Assembly (NCBI GenBank): GCA_902363515.1
Contig: CABJAN010000014.1
Span: forward strand, 24,972 to 88,971
DNA from: Bacillota bacterium
GTDB taxonomy: Bacteria; Bacillota; Clostridia; Lachnospirales; Lachnospiraceae
Reading direction: 5' to 3'
Length of the DNA: 64,000 bases
Shown piece after piece: positions 57,681-64,000 of the stretch. A model generated the notes under the pieces. It was not told the DNA's origin and did no database searches. It saw only the letters and a list, made by a program, of their open reading frames with translations. The stretch's first letter is position 1. Every line of letters starts with the position of its first letter. The translations under genes and the position numbers were made by a program.

Positions 57681-57773
57681 TCTTTTGAGAATAGGTTGCT
57701 GTATAAGCCAGGAAGTGCTACAATGAGCAGAACAAGCGAAATAGAAGTGCTTGAGAAAGGTTAGGTACAGAGT

Positions 57774-59483
57774 ATGAAAAAGAAACTTGGAGCAGGGCTT
57801 CTGGTATTGGTTCTGGCGTTTCTTTACTATTATGTAACGCTTCCGGCAATCAATATCCATGAAAGCGGCTTTTGGTTCTTCCTGGCTGCAGTAGTGGCAG
57901 TGATTTTGCTTCTTTATGCAGTGAAGAAACGAATTCGGAGTGTGTACGAGTTTAAGAGCAACAAGGTGTTAAAGGGCGGTGTGTTTGTGATACTGGCCAT
58001 TGGCGTTGTATATGCTGTAGGAGCGCTTTTGTCTTCTCCTATTGTGAATGCCAACAAGTATCAGAAGCTGGTAGAACCGGAAGAGAGAAATTTTACAGAG
58101 GATATCAAAGAAATCAGTTATGACCAGATTCCTCTTTTGGACAAAGAGTCTGCAAGTTTGCTGGGCGACAGGAAAATGGGAAGTATGGTGGACCTGGTTT
58201 CGCAGTTTGAAGTCAGCAGTTTGTATTCCCAGATTAACTATAAGGGACAGCCTTATCGTGTAACCCCTCTGGAATATGCCAGCGCCATTAAATGGCTGAC
58301 CAACCAGAAAGAGGGAATCCCCGCTTACATTTTAATTGACATGGCAACGCAGAATACAGAGCTGGTGCAGTTGGATGAAGGAATCAAGTATTCAGAATCC
58401 GAATATTTTAACCGGAATATTTACCGTCATCTGCGTTTTAAATATCCAACCTATATGTTTGACCAATTAAGCTTTGAAATTGATGATGAGGGCACACCTT
58501 ACTGGATTTGTCCGGTAAAGAAATTTAATATTGGATTATTCGGCGGACAGACCATTGGGCGTGTAGTTCTTTGTAATGCGCAGACTGGTGAGACGAAGGA
58601 TTACAAAATCGAAGATTGTCCTCAGTGGGTGGACCGGGCATATCCTGCGGAATTGCTCACACAGCTTTACAATTATCATGGAATGCTGAAAAATGGATTT
58701 TTCAACAGTGTTTTAGGACAAAAAGGCTGCCTCCAGACCACAGATGGGTTTAACTATCTGGCTTTGGAAGATGATGTCTGGGTATATACAGGTGTCACAT
58801 CTGTAAGTGGTGATAAATCCAATCTGGGATTTGTGTTGATGAATCAGAGAACCATGGAAACCAGGTATTATGCCTGCGATGGCGCCCAGGAACGTTCCGC
58901 CATGGCATCTGCAGAAGGACAGGTACAGAACCTGAAATATGAGGCGGCATTCCCATTGCTGTTAAATATTTCTGACCAGCCAACCTACTTTATGGCGTTA
59001 AAGGACGGTGCAGGTCTGGTTAAAAAATACGCTATGGTAAATGTACAGAAATATCAGACTGTTGCCATTGGAGACAGTGTGGCTGAGTGCGAGAAGAACT
59101 ATGAAAAGCTTTTGTCTGAGAATGGCATTGCTTCTGACGGAGCTTCTACGGGAGAAAGTAATACAGTAACCGGTACAATTAAACGTATGGCTCAGGCGGT
59201 CATTGAAGGAAATTCCCATTTCTACATTACGCTGGAACCGGAGACACAGAAGATTACAGGTCCTGACCAGGGAAATATTACGCAGGGGCAGACTTTGATT
59301 TTTGATGCATCCATTACTTCCTTCCCGGAAATCATAGGATTTAATGAAGGTGATACGCTGACCATGGAATTTAAGCTGGGACAGCCGGTATGCCAGGTTG
59401 TTACTCTGGAAGGCCAGGAAGCAGCAGATGCAGAAGAAAGCCAGACGCCGGAAGAGGAACAGCCCACAGATACGGAAGAATAA
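57774..59483 (+). CDS. Membrane-anchored protein of unknown function
   Basis: I do not recognise this family. Three hydrophobic helices at the N-terminus (residues about 5-22, 30-48 and 67-88) precede a long soluble, probably extracytoplasmic region of about 440 residues. Repeated aromatic and Gly-rich strands (WICPVKKFNIGLFGGQTIGRVV, YNYHGMLKNGF, DVWVYTGVTSVSGDKSNLGF) suggest beta-rich domains. The C-terminus is a Glu/Gln/Pro tail. The start at 57774 has AAAGG upstream. Conserved hypothetical proteins of this outline occur in Firmicutes, but no function is claimed. Confidence 0.75.
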   Translation: MKKKLGAGLLVLVLAFLYYYVTLPAINIHESGFWFFLAAVVAVILLLYAVKKRIRSVYEFKSNKVLKGGVFVILAIGVVYAVGALLSSPIVNANKYQKLVEPEERNFTEDIKEISYDQIPLLDKESASLLGDRKMGSMVDLVSQFEVSSLYSQINYKGQPYRVTPLEYASAIKWLTNQKEGIPAYILIDMATQNTELVQLDEGIKYSESEYFNRNIYRHLRFKYPTYMFDQLSFEIDDEGTPYWICPVKKFNIGLFGGQTIGRVVLCNAQTGETKDYKIEDCPQWVDRAYPAELLTQLYNYHGMLKNGFFNSVLGQKGCLQTTDGFNYLALEDDVWVYTGVTSVSGDKSNLGFVLMNQRTMETRYYACDGAQERSAMASAEGQVQNLKYEAAFPLLLNISDQPTYFMALKDGAGLVKKYAMVNVQKYQTVAIGDSVAECEKNYEKLLSENGIASDGASTGESNTVTGTIKRMAQAVIEGNSHFYITLEPETQKITGPDQGNITQGQTLIFDASITSFPEIIGFNEGDTLTMEFKLGQPVCQVVTLEGQEAADAEESQTPEEEQPTDTEE

Positions 59484-59489
59484 ATACAG

Positions 59490-59526
59490 AACAGGGGTTG
59501 ACAAAATCAGCCCCTGTTAGTAAAAT
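59490..59526 (+). promoter_or_regulatory. leuS promoter embedded in an inverted repeat
   Basis: TTGACA (59498-59503), a 17-base spacer and TAAAAT (59521-59526) drive the T-box transcript. The -35 lies in the loop of a perfect 8-bp inverted repeat, AACAGGGG (59490-59497) and CCCCTGTT (59511-59518). The repeat could be an operator, or the terminator of the upstream gene in overlap with this promoter. Confidence 0.7.
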
Positions 59527-59529
59527 GTG

Positions 59530-59806
59530 TAATAGCTTCATAGAAAAAGACACAGAAGAGGAAGAGTAGGAAAATTGAAATCTGCAGAGAGCTGTCGGCA
59601 GGTGCGAGACAGAGAGGGAGATTTTTTGAACTGGCCTTGGAGTTTCCAGAGCGAAATTATAGTAGTTTTGGACGGGAAATCCCGTTATAGATTCAATAAG
59701 TGCATCTGATTATCAATTTGTTGATGGAAAAATCAGATGAATTAGAGTGGTACCACGAAAGTTAGTCCTTCGTCTCTAAATTTGAGAAGAAGGGCTTTTT
59801 TATTTC
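59530..59806 (+). promoter_or_regulatory. T-box leader controlling leuS
   Basis: AGAGTGGTACCACGA at 59744-59758 is the T-box core. It is followed by a terminator, AGTCCTTC paired with GAAGGGCT and a T tract (59764-59803). The upstream 200 nt can fold as stem I to III. The specifier codon was not assigned with confidence. Uncharged tRNA-Leu should induce leuS. Confidence 0.92.
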
Positions 59807-59834
59807 ATTTATTAAAAATCAGGAGGAACAAATC

Positions 59835-62243
59835 ATGTCTGTACCTTATAATCACAAAGCCATTGAGAAAAAATGGCAGAAAATCTGGGATGACAATCAG
59901 GCATTTGCTGCAACCAACGATTACAGCAAACCGAAATATTACGCATTGGTGGAATTTCCTTATCCGTCAGGACAGGGACTTCATGTAGGACATCCAAGAC
60001 CTTACACAGCGCTGGACATTGTAGCCAGAAAAAGAAGAATGCAGGGCTATAATGTATTATATCCAATGGGATGGGACGCTTTTGGCCTTCCTACAGAAAA
60101 TTATGCAATCAAAAACAAAATTCATCCGAAAATCGTTACAGCCAACAATGTGGCAAGATTCAAAGAACAGTTAAAATCCCTTGGCTATTCCTTTGACTGG
60201 GACAGAGAAGTGAATACCACAGACCCGGAATACTACAAATGGACTCAGTGGATTTTCCTAAAATTGTTCAAAGCAGGACTTGCCTATAAGAGTGAAATGC
60301 CAATTAACTGGTGTACTTCCTGTAAAGTAGGACTTGCAAACGAGGAAGTTGTAAATGGTGTATGTGAACGTTGCGGCGCTCCGGTTGTCCGCAAGGTAAA
60401 GAGCCAGTGGATGCTGAAAATTACAGAATATGCTGATAAACTTCTGGAAGGACTCAATGATGTAGACTACATCGAGCGTGTAAAGGTTTCTCAGAAAAAC
60501 TGGATTGGAAAAAGCCAGGGCGCTGAGGTGGATTTTGCCCTTGCAGGAAAAGAAGACAAATTAAGAGTATACACCACCAGACCGGATACCTTATTCGGCG
60601 CTACTTATATGGTTGTTTCACCGGAACATCCAATGTTGGAAAAATACAAAGACGAAATCAAAAATATGGAAGCTATTCGCGCATACCAGGAACAGGCTGC
60701 TAGAAAATCTGATTTCGAGCGTTCTGAGCTGGCAAAAGACAAAACAGGTGTACAGATTGAAGGGCTTTGTGCAGTAAACCCGGTAAACGGAAAAGAAATT
60801 CCAATCTGGGTATCTGATTATGTACTTATGAGTTACGGAACAGGCGCGATTATGGCAGTTCCGGCTCACGACACCCGTGACTGGGAATTTGCGAAGAAAT
60901 TCAATCTTCCAATTATTGAAGTTGTTGCCGGAGGCAAAAACGTACAGGAAGAAGCCTTCACTGACGTGGCAACCGGAAAAATGATTAATTCAGGCTTCCT
61001 GGACGGAATGGAAGTGGCAGAAGCCAAGAAAGCCATCATTGCATGGCTGGAAGAAAAGAACCTGGGAACAGGAAAAACCAACTTCAAGTTAAGAGACTGG
61101 GTATTCTCCCGTCAGCGTTACTGGGGTGAGCCAATTCCGATTGTACACTGCGACAAGTGTGGCTATGTAGCTCTGCCGGAAAGCGAACTTCCTCTGGAAC
61201 TTCCGGAAGTAGACAGCTATATGCCTACCGATAACGGAGAATCTCCACTGGCAGCCATGACAGACTGGGTAAATACCACATGTCCATGCTGTGGCGGTCC
61301 TGCAAAACGCGAAACAGACACCATGCCTCAGTGGGCTGGTTCCTCCTGGTATTTCCTGCGTTATACAGACCCACATAACACAGAAGCACTGGCAAGCCCG
61401 GAAGCATTAAAATACTGGCTGCCTGTTGACTGGTACAATGGTGGAATGGAGCATACAACCCTTCACTTACTGTATTCCAGATTCTGGCATAAATTTCTGT
61501 ATGACAACCAGGCAGTGCCTTGTCCGGAACCATATCAGAAACGTACTTCTCATGGTATGATTCTGGGTGAAAACGGTGAAAAAATGTCCAAATCCCGTGG
61601 AAATGTAGTAAATCCAGATGATATTGTCAACGATTACGGCGCAGATACTCTGCGTACTTATGAAATGTTTATCGGAGCCTTTGACTTAAGCGCTTCCTGG
61701 TCTGAAAACGGTGTAAAAGGATGCCGCCGTTTCCTGGAACGTGTATGGAAACTTCAGGATATTCTGGTAGATGGAGACGAATACACCAAAGATTTTGAAA
61801 CCAAGATGCACCAGACCATTAAGAAAGTAAGCAATGACTTTGAAAACCTGAAATACAACACAGCCATTGCAGCTTTAATGGCATTACTCAATGACTTTGC
61901 AAAAAAAGGCAGCATTACCAAAAAAGAATATGAGACTTTCCTGGTACTTTTAAACCCGGTAGCACCTCATATTACAGAAGAAATCTGGAATACCTGCGGT
62001 TACGAAGGTTATGTTTACAACCATGTATGGCCGGAATACGATGAAGCCAAAACTGTAGAGAACACCATTGAAATGGCAGTTCAGATTAACGGTAAAACCA
62101 GAGGCGTAGTGGCATTGCCAGTAGATGTGGACAAAGAAACCGCCATTGCAAAAGCAAAAGAAGTAGTGGCAGATAAACTGACAGGAAACATTATCAAAGA
62201 AATTTATGTTCCGAAGAAGATTATAAATATTGTGCAGAAATAA
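59835..62243 (+). CDS. leuS: Leucyl-tRNA synthetase
   Basis: The class I signature appears as [11 protein letters not shown] (HIGH variant) near residue 50 and [10 protein letters not shown] (KMSKS) in the C-terminal half. The CP1 editing domain holds [13 protein letters not shown], and zinc-ribbon-like cysteine pairs (CTSCKVG with CERCGAP) are present. At 802 residues it is a normal bacterial length. Regulated by the T-box upstream. Confidence 0.97.
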   Translation: MSVPYNHKAIEKKWQKIWDDNQAFAATNDYSKPKYYALVEFPYPSGQGLHVGHPRPYTALDIVARKRRMQGYNVLYPMGWDAFGLPTENYAIKNKIHPKIVTANNVARFKEQLKSLGYSFDWDREVNTTDPEYYKWTQWIFLKLFKAGLAYKSEMPINWCTSCKVGLANEEVVNGVCERCGAPVVRKVKSQWMLKITEYADKLLEGLNDVDYIERVKVSQKNWIGKSQGAEVDFALAGKEDKLRVYTTRPDTLFGATYMVVSPEHPMLEKYKDEIKNMEAIRAYQEQAARKSDFERSELAKDKTGVQIEGLCAVNPVNGKEIPIWVSDYVLMSYGTGAIMAVPAHDTRDWEFAKKFNLPIIEVVAGGKNVQEEAFTDVATGKMINSGFLDGMEVAEAKKAIIAWLEEKNLGTGKTNFKLRDWVFSRQRYWGEPIPIVHCDKCGYVALPESELPLELPEVDSYMPTDNGESPLAAMTDWVNTTCPCCGGPAKRETDTMPQWAGSSWYFLRYTDPHNTEALASPEALKYWLPVDWYNGGMEHTTLHLLYSRFWHKFLYDNQAVPCPEPYQKRTSHGMILGENGEKMSKSRGNVVNPDDIVNDYGADTLRTYEMFIGAFDLSASWSENGVKGCRRFLERVWKLQDILVDGDEYTKDFETKMHQTIKKVSNDFENLKYNTAIAALMALLNDFAKKGSITKKEYETFLVLLNPVAPHITEEIWNTCGYEGYVYNHVWPEYDEAKTVENTIEMAVQINGKTRGVVALPVDVDKETAIAKAKEVVADKLTGNIIKEIYVPKKIINIVQK

Positions 62244-62284
62244 TTTGAGAGAAAGTGGAGTAAATATTTCAAAAATGTAATGAG

Positions 62285-62325
62285 AAATGGCGCAGGTAGT
62301 GGAAACATTATCTGCGTCATTTTTA
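62285..62325 (+). terminator. Terminator of leuS
   Basis: AAATGGCGCAGGTA pairs with TATCTGCGTCATTT, followed by TTTT. Its 3' half (62302-62324) recurs with two mismatches at 63043-63065. Confidence 0.75.
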
Positions 62326-62389
62326 AAATCTTGAAATTTGTGTAACGAAAAATATTTGTAAGGTACATATAGGAAAAGGAGGGTAGAGT

Positions 62390-62964
62390 ATGGAAGAAAT
62401 GGTAGAAATTTACCGAAAATATATGCCACAAGTATATAAATTTTTGTTTAGCCTCTGTCATGATTCGCATTTAAGCGAAGAACTGACACAAGAAACTTTC
62501 TTTCAAGCTATAAAATCTATTGATAATTTTTCAGTGATAACAAATGAAGAATTTGAAGATGTAAATTTAATTAAGAAAATCAAGAAAAAAATAGGAGAAA
62601 AGCATTAGGTATATTCGTTGGAGCGTTTATTTTATCAGGAGTTCTTATGGGAGTGGGTTTTCGTTTGACACATGGCGTAGCAAGGTATGAAAATGTTATT
62701 TTAAACTATGGAGTTCAAGGGGATACAGCTTATCTTACAATGGAAGGGAAACCAGGATATGAGTTAAATTTTTCGGGGACAACAGATAAAAATAAATCCA
62801 GTTTGAAAGTTATGTATGCTCGAAATATATGGGGAAATGATAAAAATATAGTTCGCTTAGAAGAATGTGATAAAGGCGGAAAACCATATCAGTGGATACT
62901 AGAATTTAAAGACAGAATAATTGTGATTGAAGATGGAGAATTAGTAGATGAAAAAATAAGATAA
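62390..62964 (+). pseudogene. Fused remnant of an ECF sigma gene and its membrane anti-sigma-like gene
   Basis: The first 45 or so codons are sigma region 2 (YMPQVYKFLFSLC, LSEELTQETFFQAIKSID). After DNF the sequence switches to a charged segment (VNLIKKIKKK) of the kind that precedes the membrane helix of zinc-finger anti-sigma proteins. The frame stops at 62608, but in another frame KALGIFVGAFILSGVL continues into the 105-residue reading frame from 62647. The junction lies at an A-rich run near 62585-62592. A deletion has thus removed the end of the sigma and the start of its partner, and a frameshift followed. A good ribosome site (AAAGGAGGG) remains. Confidence 0.7.
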
Positions 62965-63042
62965 GGGTATAAGCCAGATGTACAGTGAGGACAAGAAACA
63001 AGGAGCAGCCCTTGACGGAACGGACACAGCCAGTAGCATCAT

Positions 63043-63065
63043 GAAATATTATCTGCGTTATTTTT
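63043..63065. repeat. Second copy of the leuS terminator 3' half
   Basis: GAAATATTATCTGCGTTATT at 63043 matches GAAACATTATCTGCGTCATT at 62302 with two C/T differences over 23 bases. The two copies flank the sigma/anti-sigma remnant. The surrounding interval 62965-63133 holds no recognisable gene. Confidence 0.6.
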
Positions 63066-63133
63066 GTGTTGATAGTGATGTAAATGATTACAAAGTATGA
63101 TATTATAAGGGCATAACAAATGGGGATGATATT

Positions 63134-63663
63134 ATGAATATGATTATTAGCTTTTCCGGCAGAGAAAATGGAAATTGTGATAGTATTTCTGAATACATTG
63201 CATCTAAAGACGATTCCATCATTTATTTTAGAAATCTAAACGTTCATGAGTGTAGTAGATGTAAATACGAATGCTTTAAGGGACGCTGCAAGTATCGCCA
63301 AGATGATATATATAACCTTTACGAAAGTATGCTTAGTTATGACAAAATTTTTTCATTGTGCCTATGTATTGTGGGAATCCTTCGTCACTTTATTTTAAAT
63401 TTAATGAGCGATGTCAAGATTTCTTTATGCATAACGAAGACAGTTACGAAACGATTATTTCCAGGTCGTATATTATAGGAGTTTACGGCGATAAGAAAAA
63501 GAACCCTGAGTTTATTCCATGCTTTACAAAATGGTTTGAATCTACCCAATTTGACAATCACGTGCTGGGGATAGAAAGACATAAATATAACCAAAGGATT
63601 GCAGATAGCATACTGGATGTTGAAGAAGTAAGAAATATGATAACCTGCTTTATCCAACAATAA
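63134..63663 (+). pseudogene. NADPH-dependent FMN reductase / iron-sulfur flavoprotein-like gene, frameshifted
   Basis: The N-terminal part has the flavin-binding start IISFSGRENGN and a cysteine cluster CSRCKYECFKGRC followed by DDIYNLYESMLSYDKIF, as in iron-sulfur flavoproteins. After IF the frame is lost; the expected continuation (PMYCGNPSSLYFKFNERC) runs in another frame from about 63355 to 63663. Restoring one T in the T6 run near 63348 would give one protein of about 176 residues. It is either a true pseudogene or a homopolymer sequencing error. Confidence 0.75.
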
Positions 63664-63749
63664 CAGATTTGAATTTGAAAAGGAAATCGTATGTGAATAA
63701 AGAACGGTCTGAACTTAATAAAACAATGCAGAAATTTACGGAGGTCATT

Positions 63750-63896
63750 ATGGCGTTTGATTTTAAGAAAGAGTACAAAGAATTTTATATGTCGAAGAAC
63801 AAACCTGAGATTGTAAATGTTCCCAAGGCGAATTATATTGCTGTCAGAGGTAAGGGCAATCCCACTGACTTTAGATGGTGCAGCTTTGAAAGGTAA
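63750..63896 (+). pseudogene. Truncated GyrI-like/AraC-effector-domain gene
   Basis: The 48 residues start AFDFKKEYKEFYMSKNKPEIV and run to VPKANYIAVRGKGNP, the standard N-terminus of small GyrI-like proteins of about 200 residues. After GNP the sequence changes to TDFRWCSFER and stops, so most of the domain is missing. GGAGG precedes the ATG. It is the third damaged gene in a row. Confidence 0.65.
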
Positions 63897-63935
63897 AAAT
63901 AATTCGCAATGATTTTGCTTGTTTTAAGGCAGATT

Positions 63936-63979
63936 CCTTTGCGATAAGGTACAATAAAAGAAAAACTTTATCGCAAAGG
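63936..63979 (+). promoter_or_regulatory. Palindromic operator and -10 before the last gene
   Basis: CCTTTGCGATAA (63936-63947) and TTATCGCAAAGG (63968-63979) are perfect 12-bp inverted arms 20 bases apart. TACAAT at 63950-63955 lies between them as a likely -10, so the right arm covers the transcript start. No good -35 is visible. It most likely binds a repressor. Confidence 0.6.
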
Positions 63980-63987
63980 AAGAAAAA

Positions 63988-64000
63988 ATGAGCAGAGAAC
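63988..64000 (+). CDS. Start of a gene that leaves the window
   Basis: ATG 63988 follows AAAGGAAG at a suitable distance and begins Met-Ser-Arg-Glu. Only four codons are visible, so nothing can be said of function; the palindrome ahead of it suggests it is regulated and may encode the regulator itself. Confidence 0.4.

Noticed and set aside
62978..63100. 40-codon frame beginning Met-Tyr-Ser-Glu-Asp between the two right-end remnants
   Set aside because: No ribosome site or recognisable motif; more likely leftover sequence of the decayed region.

Overview
The window looks like chromosome of an anaerobic, low-to-medium GC Clostridia, most likely Lachnospiraceae (Blautia/Ruminococcus-like). This rests on Firmicutes-type AGGAGG ribosome sites, TTGACA-17-TATAAT promoters, T-box leaders before pheS and leuS, a Firmicutes-style 6S RNA, SpoIID- and SleB-family proteins, ATP-type PEP carboxykinase, and several Lan- and Bce-type peptide-resistance modules. 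The genus is inferred from gene style, not from a search.

Layout. 1-242: 3' end of a Sir2-type gene. 518-6873: complete F1Fo ATP synthase operon atpBEFHAGDC, in which atpB has ACG where its start codon should be. 6932-11556: branched-chain amino acid genes ilvN-ilvC and leuC-leuD, with a divergent LysR regulator. 11617-16003: a CDF cation transporter, tRNA-Pro(GGG), an imperfect tandem repeat, and a GntR/YtrA-type regulator with a three-gene ABC exporter and a 32-bp palindromic operator. 16013-25825: leuA, a SleB-like hydrolase, thrC, pckA, 6S RNA, galM, a SpoIID-like protein and a YihY-family membrane protein. 25834-30251: T-box, pheS, pheT and a histidine phosphatase. 30308-34498: a RelB/RelE pair, queA, and a tight AT-rich three-gene cassette of XRE regulator, ImmA/IrrE-type metallopeptidase and PIN-like putative nuclease.

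34513-52802 is an accessory block. It holds a GNAT, an ECF sigma factor with a beta-solenoid-like partner, and a LanFEG-like transporter with its two-component system. A second LanFEG-like transporter follows with a 91-aa membrane protein and a membrane-anchored XRE protein, then an ASKHA/RACo-like protein co-oriented with a two-component system, and a complete BceRSAB-like module. No bacteriocin precursor or modification enzyme is visible, so the block reads as resistance/immunity rather than production. The two LanFEG promoters carry the same array of four AACCTTGC-like repeats at an exact 11-bp period, at the same distance from the -10, which predicts one shared response regulator.

52769-62325: tyrA-aroA on the minus strand, an EF-G-like GTPase with a degenerate guanine-recognition motif, a multi-hairpin RNA/terminator, a membrane-anchored protein of unknown function, and T-box plus leuS. 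62390-63896 is a run of decaying genes: a sigma/anti-sigma fusion remnant, a frameshifted flavoprotein and a truncated GyrI-like gene. Just before the window ends, a 12-bp-arm palindrome precedes a gene that begins at 63988.

Most promising for novelty: the XRE-ImmA/IrrE-PIN cassette, the shared 11-bp-period operator, the ACG start of atpB, and the structured RNA after the EF-G-like gene.
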